Source: an uncultured Pelagibacteraceae bacterium
GTDB taxonomy: Bacteria; Pseudomonadota; Alphaproteobacteria; Pelagibacterales; AG-422-B15
Direction: 5' to 3'
Assembly: GCA_902624455.1 (NCBI GenBank)
Contig: CACNXQ010000003.1
Location: 103,029-167,028 of the forward strand
Length of the DNA: 64,000 nt
Below the pieces are notes generated by a model. It ran no database searches and had not been told where the DNA came from. It saw only the letters and a list, made by a program, of their open reading frames with translations. The first letter of the stretch is position 1, and each line of letters starts with the position of its first letter. Position numbers and translations under genes: made by a program. Of the stretch, positions 10,189 through 20,909 are shown piece after piece.

Positions 10189-11447
10189 TAATATCCAATT
10201 ACTCTATTAATGACATTCATAGAATTATTCACAGCTTCATTTCCTTCTTTTTTAAGAGCAGTGGAGATTTTTTTAGTTTGGTGAGAATTTGTATTTTCAT
10301 ATTTATCAATTAATCTATTAACAAATAATTCTAATTGTCGCTCATTTTCTACTTGTTCAGTTAATTTCATTAATTTGAGAATTTCATAAACATCAGTAAA
10401 ATTTTGAATATTTTTTCCATGTAAAATGGTTTTTCCATAATAAGCTGCCTCAATCGGGTTTTGACCACCATGATTAACCATGCTTCCACCAACGAAAATC
10501 ACATTTGCAAGTTTATAAAATAGACCCAACTCACCAATCGTATCTGCAATATAAAACAAAGTATTTTTTGTGATCTTTTCTTTTTTTGATCTTACAGCAA
10601 TTTTATTACCTTTCACCCCAGTTAAAATATCTTTTCTTTGAGGATGTCGAGGAACTATTATCGTGAGCAAATTTTTATGTACTTTTGATATACTTAAACT
10701 GATATTTTTTATTATATTTTCCTCACCGTTATGAGTGCTAGCTGCTAAGAAAATTATTCTATCTCTTGATGAGTTTTTTAAATCATTATAGCTTTCTTCA
10801 TCTATTTTAATATCGTGATTAGCAAACTTTAAGTTACCTGTAAATTCCGTATTTATGATGCCAAGTTTTTTATAAAAAATTGTGCTATCACTATTTTGAG
10901 TACAACAAGCATCAAAATTGCTAAATAATTTTTTTGAAAAACCACCAAGCAATGTCCATCTCTTAAAAGTTTTAAGGGTCATTCGCCCATTAAGAATAAT
11001 CAGCGGAGTGTTCATCTTTTTTGTTTCATAAATTATATTTGGCCATATCTCCGATTCCACAAATATAGCCAATGAGGGTTTCCAGTGATTTAAAAACCTT
11101 TTTGCGTAAATAACTATATCGAATGGAATAAACTGGTGGATAACTTTATTACCGAGCTTCTGTTTGATAATTTTAGAGGAAGATGTTGTACCTGTTGTAA
11201 TCAAAATAGTATCAAAATATTTATCTTTTATCATTTCTTTTACAATTGGTATAATTGACAAGCTTTCACCAACACTTGCTGCGTGTATCCAGACTAATTT
11301 ATCTGAAATATTTTTAATTTGTGTTTTTCCGTATCTTTCATTTGTTCTTCCTTTAGTCTCTTTCCCATCAATTAACCGTCTAAAAATAATAAATGGAATA
11401 AATGGTATTAAAATGAAGCCAATTAATTTGTACAGATACATTGCCAT
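10188..11447 (-). CDS. waaA: 3-deoxy-D-manno-octulosonic acid transferase
   Basis: VWIHAASVGESLSIIPI, FVESEIWPNII, FVGGSMVNHGGQNPIEAAYYG. Confidence 0.94.
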   Translation of the reverse strand: MAMYLYKLIGFILIPFIPFIIFRRLIDGKETKGRTNERYGKTQIKNISDKLVWIHAASVGESLSIIPIVKEMIKDKYFDTILITTGTTSSSKIIKQKLGNKVIHQFIPFDIVIYAKRFLNHWKPSLAIFVESEIWPNIIYETKKMNTPLIILNGRMTLKTFKRWTLLGGFSKKLFSNFDACCTQNSDSTIFYKKLGIINTEFTGNLKFANHDIKIDEESYNDLKNSSRDRIIFLAASTHNGEENIIKNISLSISKVHKNLLTIIVPRHPQRKDILTGVKGNKIAVRSKKEKITKNTLFYIADTIGELGLFYKLANVIFVGGSMVNHGGQNPIEAAYYGKTILHGKNIQNFTDVYEILKLMKLTEQVENERQLELFVNRLIDKYENTNSHQTKKISTALKKEGNEAVNNSMNVINRVIGY

Positions 11448-11451
11448 AATA

Positions 11452-12129
11452 TTATAAATTCTTATTTGCTTCTTTAGTGAGCTGGTTCATTTTCTTTTCA
11501 AGTTGAATTTTAAGATCATCGACTTTTTTTGTTCCACTTTTAAAATTAATTGGATTTCCCCATATAATTCTGATGTTATTAAAAGGCCTGGGTATTATAA
11601 ATTGGTCCCAAGTATTCAATACCCATTTCTTCTGAAAACCAATTGCTACAGGTAAGATTGATTTGCGGCTAAGTTTTGAAATTTGAATAATACCGTCACT
11701 GACTTCATGTCTTGGTCCTTTCGGCCCGTCTGGAGCTATACCAATAGAGATGCCATTTTGAAGAGACTTTATTACTTGTCTTGCAGATACCAAGCTTCCT
11801 TTATTTTTTGTTTTTGAAGGTTTGTGTGTTGATCCTCTGATTGCTTTAAAACCAAATTTATCAATAACTTTAGTTATTATATCTCCATCCCTGTGTTTTG
11901 AAATAAGTACTTTTATTATTTCAGTGCTTTGCCAAGTTAAAGGACAAAACAGCAATTGGTCATGCCAAAATGAGTAAATGAAAGATTCTTTTTTATTTAA
12001 AAAAATTTCTATTTTATTTCTTCCTATTAATTCGATCCTTGATGTTGAGTAAACAAGCTTAAGATAAGCAGAGGCTAAAAGGGCAATAATTTTTTGTACC
12101 TTTCTATTACTCGAGATATTTTTTAACAT
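11452..12129 (-). CDS. DUF374 lysophospholipid acyltransferase-like protein
   Basis: FWHDQLLF, RGSTHKPSKTKNKGSLVSARQ, GIAPDGPKGPRHEVSDG. Confidence 0.85.
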   Translation of the reverse strand: MLKNISSNRKVQKIIALLASAYLKLVYSTSRIELIGRNKIEIFLNKKESFIYSFWHDQLLFCPLTWQSTEIIKVLISKHRDGDIITKVIDKFGFKAIRGSTHKPSKTKNKGSLVSARQVIKSLQNGISIGIAPDGPKGPRHEVSDGIIQISKLSRKSILPVAIGFQKKWVLNTWDQFIIPRPFNNIRIIWGNPINFKSGTKKVDDLKIQLEKKMNQLTKEANKNL

Positions 12130-12132
12130 TGT

Positions 12133-13863
12133 TTAAAATTCTCTTTCATAGAGCTTTTTATACATTCCATCATTTTTGATCAGTTCAGAATGTGTACCAG
12201 ACTCAACAACTTCTCCATTATCTATTACAATAATATTATCTGAATTAATTATTGTACTTAAGCGATGTGCTATTATTAGTGTAGTTCTATTTTTCATTAA
12301 TGTATTGATTGCTTCTTGAACTAGATGTTCTGACTCTGTATCTAAACTTGAAGTCGCTTCATCTAAAAGCAATATTGGAGCATCCTTTAAGAATGCGCGT
12401 GCTAATGAAATTCTTTGTTTTTGTCCTCCTGAAAGACTATATCCATCTTCTCCAATAATAGTGTTATAACCTTCTGGTAGCTTTGAAATAAATTCATCTG
12501 AAGCAGATGATTTTGAAGCAACTTCTATTTCTTGATCACTAGCATTTGGGTTGCCATAAAGAATGTTATCTTTAATAGACATGTCAAAAAGTATAGGTTC
12601 TTGGTTAACCAATGCAATTTTGCTGCGAAGTGATTGCATTGTTAAGTGCCTAATATTTTGATTGCCTATAAGTATCGCACCTGATTTTGGGTCATAGAAT
12701 CTTGGTATTAGGTTTAATATTGAAGATTTACCAGATCCACTTGGACCAACAAGAGCTGTAATTTTTCCATTTGGAATTTCTAAACTTATGTTTTTTAAAG
12801 CTGAATTTTTCTGACCATCATAAGATAATGTGACATTATCAAACAGTATATCAGAATTAGGATTGCTTAGTTCTTGAGAATTAATTTCCTCGTTTATGAG
12901 ACTTTTCTGATCTAAAAGATCAAAAACACGAATTGCCGCAGCAAAACCCTCCTGTAAAGTTGTATTAACAGCTGCCAATCTTCTCAGAGGTTGAAAAGCA
13001 AGCATCATCGCTCCCAGGAATGACACAAATTCATTTAAGGGCAATTCTCCCTGCAAACCTCTCATGCCTGCATAGTAGAGTGTGCCTGCTATTCCAAAAC
13101 CTGCTAAAAATTCAGCAAATGGAGAAGTTGCACCTCTGGTGTTAATAGCTTTTAGTATTTTATTCATACGCCTATAAACAGACTCACTTAATTTTTTTAT
13201 TTCTCGATCTTCTTGTTGATATGCTTTGACAATTCTTGTCCCATCTAAATTTTCAGACAATATTGACGCCATAATTCCAGTTTCTTCTTGAGTCTCAGTA
13301 GAGGCCTTTTTAATTCTTTTTCCAAGTTGTCTTGACAATAAACCTACGAGTGGAAAAGCAATAATAGCAATAGTTGCGAGTACCCAATCTTGATAATACA
13401 TAACACCAACTAAACAAATGAGAGTCAAAAAATCTTTTACACCATTTGCTAAACTGCTACTTACTGAGTCTTGAAGAAGTGTAACGTCATATAAAAAATT
13501 TGAAATAATTTTTGCAGAGTGGATTTTATGAAGCCATGCTAAGTCTGCATTGATAATTTTTTTAAATAATTTTATCTGAGTATCGGCTATTACATTCTGA
13601 GCAACAGAGTTTAATAAGAATACTTGAATATATGTGGATACACTCTTTATTAATAAAGTACCAATAATTGCTATTGGAATTATTATTAGCATCGAACTAT
13701 CTTTATCTAAGAAAATCTTTTCAATAGCAGGATCAAGTAGCCATGCTGTAGCTCCAGTACAAAGAGCAATAATTATCATGAAAAATAGAGAACTTATAAG
13801 TCTTGATAAATACGGCTTAATACTGTCTCGAAATAAGCGCAATAATATTTGAGTACCTGTCAT
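12133..13863 (-). CDS. msbA: Lipid A export-type ABC transporter, fused TM + ATPase
   Basis: ALVGPSGSGKSSILNLIPRFYD, LSGGQKQRISLARAFLKDAPILLLDEATSSLD; lipid A gene context. Confidence 0.88.
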   Translation of the reverse strand: MTGTQILLRLFRDSIKPYLSRLISSLFFMIIIALCTGATAWLLDPAIEKIFLDKDSSMLIIIPIAIIGTLLIKSVSTYIQVFLLNSVAQNVIADTQIKLFKKIINADLAWLHKIHSAKIISNFLYDVTLLQDSVSSSLANGVKDFLTLICLVGVMYYQDWVLATIAIIAFPLVGLLSRQLGKRIKKASTETQEETGIMASILSENLDGTRIVKAYQQEDREIKKLSESVYRRMNKILKAINTRGATSPFAEFLAGFGIAGTLYYAGMRGLQGELPLNEFVSFLGAMMLAFQPLRRLAAVNTTLQEGFAAAIRVFDLLDQKSLINEEINSQELSNPNSDILFDNVTLSYDGQKNSALKNISLEIPNGKITALVGPSGSGKSSILNLIPRFYDPKSGAILIGNQNIRHLTMQSLRSKIALVNQEPILFDMSIKDNILYGNPNASDQEIEVASKSSASDEFISKLPEGYNTIIGEDGYSLSGGQKQRISLARAFLKDAPILLLDEATSSLDTESEHLVQEAINTLMKNRTTLIIAHRLSTIINSDNIIVIDNGEVVESGTHSELIKNDGMYKKLYEREF

Positions 13864-13926
13864 GTTGGGTATTCATAATACTATAATTAAAAAATTTAAA
13901 CTAAATATCAATTGATTGGAAAATTG

Positions 13927-15258
13927 CTATTTTCCAGCTAATGTCATGCCATCTATTCTGATAGTAGGCGCATTTACCCTATATTTAAATTCGAGATCAT
14001 TTGCCGCAGTTAAATTCGTATACATATTTATGAGATTAGAAGCTATGGTAACCTCACTTACAGAGTAACTAATTTCACCATTTTCAATCCACATGCCAGA
14101 CGCACCAACGCTATAATCGCCCGTAACTAAATTTACTCCCATTCCTATTAGTTCATTAGCGTAAAAACCATTCTTTATTGACGCTATCATATCGTCATAA
14201 GAGTTTACTCCGTTTGTCATATATAAATTTGACGTACTCACACCTGGAGGTGAACCAATGCCTCTTGATGCATGCCCAGTTGTTTTAAATCCTAATTTTT
14301 TAGCAGTAGAGGTATTAAGAAGCCAGCTTGTTAGAACGCCATTTGAAATTATCTCTTTTTTGTCAGAAACAATTCCTTCTCCATCAAATGGATGTGAACC
14401 TAAACCTCTTAAAATTTTTGGATCATCAATAATAGAAATATCTTTGTTGAATATTTGTTTGTTTAAATGATCTTTTAAAAAGCTAGTACCCCTTGCTATT
14501 GCGGGTCCAGAAATAGCACCAGCTAAATATCCCACTAAACTTTTACTAATTCTCTTGTCGAATACTACTGGAACTTTACAGGATGCAACTTTTTTTGGAT
14601 TTAATCTTCTTAATGTTTGTTGAGCTGCTTTATTACCTATACTTGCTGGACTTGGTAAATCGTCAAAATATATTGCTGAGGAAGTTTCATAATCTCGCTC
14701 CATACTCTGACCTTCTCCTGCTAAAACAGAACAAGAGATTGAATTACCTGAAGATTTATAGCCCCCTCTAAATCCATTGCTTGTTGCAAGAAAAAATTCA
14801 CCAGTTGAGAATGATGCACCAGCTCCTTCTGAATTAGTAATTCCTTCAACAGATAAAGCTGCATCTTCACATTCCATTACTGAATCAACAAGAATTTGCG
14901 TGTCAGTTTCATCCTTTTGAAATAAATCAAGGTCTGAAATATTCGTTTCAAAAAATTCACTATCACCTAAAACCGCAGTATCATCATCAGGGGCTTGTTT
15001 TGCCATTGATACGCATTTTGAAACTAATTTGTCTAAATTTTCTTTATCAACTTGAGACGAACTTACAAAAGCCTGTTTTTGATTGATCAGAGCTCTTACA
15101 CCAATTATTTTCTCGCTAGATTCTTCTATGTCTTCAATTTTTTGCTTTCTGCAGCTGATGGATTTTCCAGATGATGCAGCTAATACGACGTCACATGCAG
15201 TCGCACCTTCTTTTAATGTTTTATTAATTATGCTTTCAACTGTATTCTCAAAATTCAT
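13927..15258 (-). CDS. pmbA: TldD/PmbA family metalloprotease
   Basis: GVNLVTGDYSVGASGMWIENGEI C-terminal signature. Confidence 0.9.
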   Translation of the reverse strand: MNFENTVESIINKTLKEGATACDVVLAASSGKSISCRKQKIEDIEESSEKIIGVRALINQKQAFVSSSQVDKENLDKLVSKCVSMAKQAPDDDTAVLGDSEFFETNISDLDLFQKDETDTQILVDSVMECEDAALSVEGITNSEGAGASFSTGEFFLATSNGFRGGYKSSGNSISCSVLAGEGQSMERDYETSSAIYFDDLPSPASIGNKAAQQTLRRLNPKKVASCKVPVVFDKRISKSLVGYLAGAISGPAIARGTSFLKDHLNKQIFNKDISIIDDPKILRGLGSHPFDGEGIVSDKKEIISNGVLTSWLLNTSTAKKLGFKTTGHASRGIGSPPGVSTSNLYMTNGVNSYDDMIASIKNGFYANELIGMGVNLVTGDYSVGASGMWIENGEISYSVSEVTIASNLINMYTNLTAANDLEFKYRVNAPTIRIDGMTLAGK

Positions 15259-15259
15259 A

Positions 15260-16111
15260 TTATAAAATGTTAACTATTAGACATGCACAAACAAGCAATC
15301 CTAAAATACTATTACTTTTAAAAAGTTTTAGACAAATTTCACTATTATTTATATCAAGTTTAATAATTTGATTAATTAGATGTAATCCAACAAAAATCAA
15401 TGCAATATAATAAAAAAGATTTACGTTAGAAAAAATTCCATAAAAAATAAGTAATACAAGCATAATAATATAGAATATCAAAATCCACAATTTAGAATTT
15501 TTATCAAACAAAATTGCTGTTGATTTTATTCCAATTTTTAAATCATCTTCTCTATCTTGATGAGCGTATATTGTATCGTATCCAAGCGTCCAAAATATAC
15601 CGGCCAAATATAAAAATATAATTTTGATATCTATTGTGTTTGTTATTGAACTATAGGCAATTAATACCCCAATATTAAATGTGATACCTAAAAATAATTG
15701 AGGCCAATAGGTAATCCTTTTCATTAAAGGGTAAATAATGAATAAAATAAAAGAACATAAACCAATTATTATTGAAATTGTTTTAAGAGACAAAAGTATT
15801 ACTAAGCCTATCAAACATAAAACACAAAATAAAACTAGTGCAGTAAATATAGATACTGATCCGCTTGCTAGAGGTCTTGAGGCTGTTCTTTTTACTGACG
15901 TGTCTAATTTACGATCAAAAATATCATTAATGATACATCCTGCTGATCGCATCACGATTGAACCAACAGCAAAAATAATGAATAACGGTAAAAGTGCAAT
16001 TAATTCAGTATATGTATTAGTTGCCGAAAGAATACCCCAGAAGCATGGCAACATTAATAACAGAAAACCAATAGGTTGGTTTATTCGTAATAAAGTAATA
16101 TATTTTTGCAA
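15260..16111 (-). CDS. ubiA: 4-hydroxybenzoate polyprenyltransferase
   Basis: RSAGCIINDIFDRKLDTSVKRTASRPLASG; AHQDREDDLKIGIKSTAI. Confidence 0.94.
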   Translation of the reverse strand: MQKYITLLRINQPIGFLLLMLPCFWGILSATNTYTELIALLPLFIIFAVGSIVMRSAGCIINDIFDRKLDTSVKRTASRPLASGSVSIFTALVLFCVLCLIGLVILLSLKTISIIIGLCSFILFIIYPLMKRITYWPQLFLGITFNIGVLIAYSSITNTIDIKIIFLYLAGIFWTLGYDTIYAHQDREDDLKIGIKSTAILFDKNSKLWILIFYIIMLVLLIFYGIFSNVNLFYYIALIFVGLHLINQIIKLDINNSEICLKLFKSNSILGLLVCACLIVNIL

Positions 16112-16153
16112 AATCGATCAAAAAATTAATAATAAGATTATATATAATTATTT

Positions 16154-16873
16154 ATGAAAATTAAAAGTAGAGTCTATATAGATCGAGAACTCAGTAACAA
16201 TCAATTAATAATCCCAAGTTCTGAAATCCAGCACTACTTAATAAGAGTGCTTAGATGCAATTTAAATGATTTTTTTTCAGTTTTTAATGGAAAAGAAGAG
16301 TGGATAACTAAGGTTTCAAAATTAGATAAGAATTACTGTGAATTGACTACCCTAAAATTACTCAAAAAACTAACAGATACTTGTCGAGTTGATCTTTTTA
16401 TTTCACCATTAAAAAAATCACCTTTTGAATTTGTAATACAAAAATGTTCAGAGCTGGGTGTCGATGAATTTCATCCTGTGCATATGCATCATACAAATAA
16501 GGGTAATCTTGATTATTTAAGGTTAGAGACGATTGCTAAGGAGTCAGCAGAGCAATGTGGACGTATTACAGTTCCAAAAATTCATAAAGTTAAAAAATTT
16601 GAAGAATGTTTTAAAGATAGTAATTATGATTTTATTATTTATTGTTCTTTGAATGAAAAAGGTAAGCATATCAACAGTAAAATCATAAAAAAAGATACAA
16701 ATAGAGTAGCCATAGTAATTGGTCCAGAAGGCGATTTTTCAAAAAGTGAATTTAAACAGTTAGAAAATAATGACAAATTTTATCCAGTCTCATTAGGCAC
16801 TACTGTGTTAAAATCAGAAACAGCTGCAATTGTTGCGACTGCTCTATTGAAAAACGAAATTAATAATGCTTAA
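16154..16873 (+). CDS. rsmE: 16S rRNA (uracil1498-N3)-methyltransferase
   Basis: VIGPEGDFSKSEF, SLGTTVLKSETAAIVATALL. Confidence 0.93.
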   Translation: MKIKSRVYIDRELSNNQLIIPSSEIQHYLIRVLRCNLNDFFSVFNGKEEWITKVSKLDKNYCELTTLKLLKKLTDTCRVDLFISPLKKSPFEFVIQKCSELGVDEFHPVHMHHTNKGNLDYLRLETIAKESAEQCGRITVPKIHKVKKFEECFKDSNYDFIIYCSLNEKGKHINSKIIKKDTNRVAIVIGPEGDFSKSEFKQLENNDKFYPVSLGTTVLKSETAAIVATALLKNEINNA

Positions 16874-18200
16874 GAAATCTGATTTAGTAAATTATTTCAT
16901 TAGTGGATGTAAATCATCAGATAATCTAAAGATAGGCACAGAACACGAAAAGTTTATTTTCCATAGAAATAATTATAAAGTTATACCATTTAAAGGTGAT
17001 GTTAGCGTAACTAGGATATTAGAATTCTTTAATGGTTATGGTTGGAAATCTATTTTTGAAGGAGAAAATGTTATTGCTTTAACAAAAGATAAAGCCAGCA
17101 TTACCTTAGAGCCTGGTGGACAATTTGAATTATCTGGCGCGCCACTAAATACAGTTCATGAAACCTGTATTGAAATCAATAATCACTTAGAAATCACAAA
17201 AGAACTTGAAGACAAATTTGACGTAGGCTTTTTAGGTATTGGCTTTTATCCAATAAATTCACTAGATCAAATTCAAACAGTTCCAAAAAAAAGGTACTCC
17301 GAAATCATGGTGCCCTACATGAGAGATCTGGGTGGACTAGGTCTTGAAATGATGCATCAATCTGCAACAGTGCAGGCGAATTTTGATTTTACATCTGAAA
17401 AGGATATGCAAAAGAAAGTAAATGTTTCATCTGTGCTTCAGCCGCTAGTAACAGGCTTATTTGCGAATTCCCCTTTTAAGAACTCCAAATTAAATGGATA
17501 CGAATCTTATCGAAATCATGTTTGGTTTAACACTGATCCAGATAGATCTGGTATTCCAAAATTCTTAACTGAAAGCACACTTAGTTTTGAAGAATATGTC
17601 GATTTTGCCCTTAATGTTCCAGTCTATTCAATTATAAGAGATAATAAATATTTCAGTTGCACACAATATTCTTTTGCAGATTTAATGGAAAATAAAAATC
17701 CAGAAATAAATTCTGAAGACCTCAACCTTGATGATTGGGTAAATCATGTATCAACAATTTTTACAGAAGTTCGCTTGAAAACATTTATTGAAATGAGGGG
17801 TGCTGATGCTGGAGTCTATAAATCATTGTGTGCACTTCCAGCATTATGGACAGGCATATTATATTGTAGTGACTCTCTTGATGAGGCTTTAAAGATCACA
17901 AAAGGTATCAATTTTGAAGATTTGCTTAATTTTAGAAAAGAGGTATGTAGGATAGGATTGAATGCTGAGCTAAATGGTTATAAAGGCTGGCAGTTGGCGA
18001 AGGAAGTGTTAGAAATTTCAAAAAGTGGACTTAAACATAGAAAAAAAATCAACTCATTTGGAGATGATGAAAATATACATCTTAGTTTTATTGAAGAACT
18101 AATATCCCAAAAAAAATCTAATGCAGCTTCGATGATAGAAAAATACTATAAAAATGAAAAAATAAATATTGAATTACTTTTTAATGAACAATCTTTTTAA
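16866..18200 (+). CDS. gshA: Glutamate-cysteine ligase, plant/alphaproteobacterial type
   Basis: GTEHEKFIF, ITLEPGGQFELSGAPL, EMRGADAG. Confidence 0.9.
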   Translation: MLKKSDLVNYFISGCKSSDNLKIGTEHEKFIFHRNNYKVIPFKGDVSVTRILEFFNGYGWKSIFEGENVIALTKDKASITLEPGGQFELSGAPLNTVHETCIEINNHLEITKELEDKFDVGFLGIGFYPINSLDQIQTVPKKRYSEIMVPYMRDLGGLGLEMMHQSATVQANFDFTSEKDMQKKVNVSSVLQPLVTGLFANSPFKNSKLNGYESYRNHVWFNTDPDRSGIPKFLTESTLSFEEYVDFALNVPVYSIIRDNKYFSCTQYSFADLMENKNPEINSEDLNLDDWVNHVSTIFTEVRLKTFIEMRGADAGVYKSLCALPALWTGILYCSDSLDEALKITKGINFEDLLNFRKEVCRIGLNAELNGYKGWQLAKEVLEISKSGLKHRKKINSFGDDENIHLSFIEELISQKKSNAASMIEKYYKNEKINIELLFNEQSF

Positions 18201-19282
18201 GTATTTTTTTCTACATAAATTGATTGGGAAGGGAAAGCAAATCCAGCATTATTTTCTTCAACGATAGATTTTATTTTAAGTGCAAGCTCTTCTTTGATTT
18301 TAAGCCATTCACCCCATATGGTTGTTGTTGCGAAGCAATAAATTAATATATCAATTGAACTGTCAGAAAATTTTTCAAGTCTTACGAATAGAGGTTGCTG
18401 AGAAGATTTTACAAAGTCTCCACTGCTGCTTATGTATTCTTCAATCTGGTCCCTAATTATTCGGAGTTGATCATGAGTCGTTCTGTATTCAAGTCCAATA
18501 GTCCAATAAATCCGACGACTTTTCATATTACTAAAATTAGTGACGGCATTTTCAGCAAAATTAAAATTTGGGACCATTACTGGAGATGAGTCAAATCGCC
18601 TAATTAACGTTGACCGAAAACCTATTTTCTCTACGACTCCTTCAACAATATTTTCTACTTTAATCCAATCGCCATTTTGGAATCTTTTTTCTAATAGAAT
18701 TAATATACCGGATATTAGATTTTTGAATAAATCCTGCGCTCCAAGCGCAACTGCTACACTCAAAAGTCCAAGACCAGCAAGTATCGGGCCTACTTTAATA
18801 CCCCACAGCTCCAATACTGCAGCAGCTCCAATAACAAATATCAAAAACTTTAAAATTCTAACTCCCCAGTCAATCAAATCATTTGTAAGCACATCTCCTA
18901 GACGATGAGCCAAAAAAGAAAGTGGATCAATGAGTTTGTAAATTAACCAAAAAATTTGAATTGTTATTAGGGATCGATTCAAATTATCAGCGAATGATTC
19001 AAGAGTTATATTTAAATCGATATATTGAGTGCTGATATAAACACCTATTACAATAGGGAAGAACCTCAGGGGACCATCAAATGCCTCTAGAACTTCATCA
19101 TCAATTTTATTTTTTGATTTTTTTACAAGTGATTTAATTCGATTGATAATAATTTTAGAAAAGAGTGAACGAAAAAATACAAAAATGAATAAAATTACAA
19201 TGCCAATTAAAACATTATTCAGATCGATACCAAATACACCTTCATTCCAAACTGATAAAAAAAGATCTAAAAAATCTGACAC
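18197..19282 (-). CDS. Small-conductance mechanosensitive channel (MscS family)
   Basis: GLGLLSVAVALGAQDLFKNLISGILILLEKRFQNGDWIKVE. Confidence 0.9.
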   Translation of the reverse strand: MSDFLDLFLSVWNEGVFGIDLNNVLIGIVILFIFVFFRSLFSKIIINRIKSLVKKSKNKIDDEVLEAFDGPLRFFPIVIGVYISTQYIDLNITLESFADNLNRSLITIQIFWLIYKLIDPLSFLAHRLGDVLTNDLIDWGVRILKFLIFVIGAAAVLELWGIKVGPILAGLGLLSVAVALGAQDLFKNLISGILILLEKRFQNGDWIKVENIVEGVVEKIGFRSTLIRRFDSSPVMVPNFNFAENAVTNFSNMKSRRIYWTIGLEYRTTHDQLRIIRDQIEEYISSSGDFVKSSQQPLFVRLEKFSDSSIDILIYCFATTTIWGEWLKIKEELALKIKSIVEENNAGFAFPSQSIYVEKNT

Positions 19283-19332
19283 AATGAGAAAATTTTATCT
19301 GATTTAATAATAATATAATAGTGATTAATCTA

Positions 19333-20187
19333 TTATAAAAAATTATTAATTTCCGCAGAAACTTCATCAATTTTCTCAAGAGGTAACATGTGAGAACTTT
19401 GACCAATGAAGCAAATCTCTGAATGAGGGATAAATTTTTTTATTCTAGATTGGCTGGCATTGTTGCAAACTAGACTTCCTGGTGTAAGCATAATCTTAAC
19501 TGGAATATCAATGTATTTGAGATCAAACCACACCTCGTGAGACGTCAGTCGAAAACAAGCTGACTCCCAAGCGGGATTACATTTAAGCTTATATTGGGTC
19601 TCTTTCTTGAGGCCATACTCAACATAATTAGTTATTACTTCATCACCTGTTTTTGAAAATAGTTTTTTACCTCTAAAATATTCAATTGCTTCTTCTTTAG
19701 TGTCCCAGCCGTTTCTTCTGATACTAGCATTTCGAGCTAAAGGACTTACAAAATGAGCAAGCTTTAAAAACTGTAATAAACGATAACTGATGATGTACCT
19801 TAATGGAAGTATTACTGGTTCAATTAAAATGAGTTTCTTTACTAATTCTGGTTTATGCAACGCAACGAGTAAGCTAGCAGTTGCCCCCATAGAATGACCT
19901 GATAAAACAACCGGCGTCTTAAAATTTTCGATTACACTTAATAAATCATCTCGAAAACTATACCAAGATTTTAGATTGTTCGGATTAGCTTTCAAAGTTG
20001 TATCACCATGACCACGCATGTCATAAGTGTGAATATTGTAATTATTGTTTATTTTATGAAGTAGTGAATTATAAACTCTTCCATTGAAACCATTTGCGTG
20101 AGAAAAAATCAAATTTAATTCATTATTGTTATCAATTGTATATTTTGCGATATTTCCTTCAGGAGTAATAATTTCACTCGACTTCAT
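19333..20187 (-). CDS. Alpha/beta hydrolase
   Basis: FSHANGFNG, YDMRGHGD, LSGHSMGATASLL nucleophile elbow. Confidence 0.88.
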   Translation of the reverse strand: MKSSEIITPEGNIAKYTIDNNNELNLIFSHANGFNGRVYNSLLHKINNNYNIHTYDMRGHGDTTLKANPNNLKSWYSFRDDLLSVIENFKTPVVLSGHSMGATASLLVALHKPELVKKLILIEPVILPLRYIISYRLLQFLKLAHFVSPLARNASIRRNGWDTKEEAIEYFRGKKLFSKTGDEVITNYVEYGLKKETQYKLKCNPAWESACFRLTSHEVWFDLKYIDIPVKIMLTPGSLVCNNASQSRIKKFIPHSEICFIGQSSHMLPLEKIDEVSAEINNFL

Positions 20188-20613
20188 TTAATGACAGGCT
20201 TGATTATATTTTTTAAGTCGAAAATAATTGTAGGGGAGGGGCGTTACAAATCCTGCAAGCAACATAAATGGTATAATCGTTAAGGTTAAAACACCTCCTG
20301 CAAAGATCAAGTCAACTGCATTCATAGCAATTTCCATACTTATCATACTTATAAGACTCATTTTAATTGCAATATTTAATGCTTCAAAGATAGGAAATTG
20401 TTTTGCTAAAATTATAGTTTCTAGAATAATACTTGTGATAATTCCATTAATAATAGCAAGAAGCATAACTAAATAGATTGATAATGAATGATCAATTGAT
20501 TGAAAAAAGTAAATGGTACCAAAATCTCCTATACTGCATCCAATCAGACACCACATTGTATTGTAGCTACTTTTTCTCCAAGTAGATTTACATGTCCAAT
20601 CAATATCAAGCAT
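20188..20613 (-). CDS. DUF4396-like integral membrane protein
   Basis: Polytopic membrane protein, WRKSSYNTMWCLIGCSIGDFGTIYF, PLPYNYFRLKKY. Confidence 0.6.
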   Translation of the reverse strand: MLDIDWTCKSTWRKSSYNTMWCLIGCSIGDFGTIYFFQSIDHSLSIYLVMLLAIINGIITSIILETIILAKQFPIFEALNIAIKMSLISMISMEIAMNAVDLIFAGGVLTLTIIPFMLLAGFVTPLPYNYFRLKKYNQACH

Positions 20614-20833
20614 ATTTACGATTAAACTTTATTTTTCTCTCTTTAGAGTCTTCGATCACTTCTTTTTTCTGATTAGTACTCATTGATGTCCAAGACGTTA
20701 TTTCATACTGTTCTCGAAAGCAGCCAATACAGACCATACCATCCATAAAATTTTTATCGTATTTGCAAACCTTCACACATGGACTTGAAACAGTTGAATT
20801 ATCTCGACTTTTAGACATTATAATTGTCACCAA
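20606..20833 (-). CDS. DUF1289 family protein
   Basis: SPCVKVCKYD...GMVCIGCFREQYEITSWTSMS cysteine pattern. Confidence 0.85.
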   Translation of the reverse strand: MVTIIMSKSRDNSTVSSPCVKVCKYDKNFMDGMVCIGCFREQYEITSWTSMSTNQKKEVIEDSKERKIKFNRKYA

Positions 20834-20909
20834 AAACGCACTTTTATTTAGAACTTGATTTATTTATATATTTCAATAAAAAGCAACTTCAATTTCCACA
20901 TATTAAAAT

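Noticed and set aside
13918-13935. GGAAAAT-TGCT-ATTTTCC hairpin at the pmbA stop as a terminator
   Set aside because: No T-tract on the transcribed side and mostly AT pairs; chance likely in this base composition
15738-16157. 139-aa plus-strand ORF opposite ubiA
   Set aside because: Antisense to a clear UbiA coding region; translation lacks recognisable domain structure
18540-18908. 122-aa ORF opposite the MscS channel gene
   Set aside because: Antisense shadow of a well-supported coding frame
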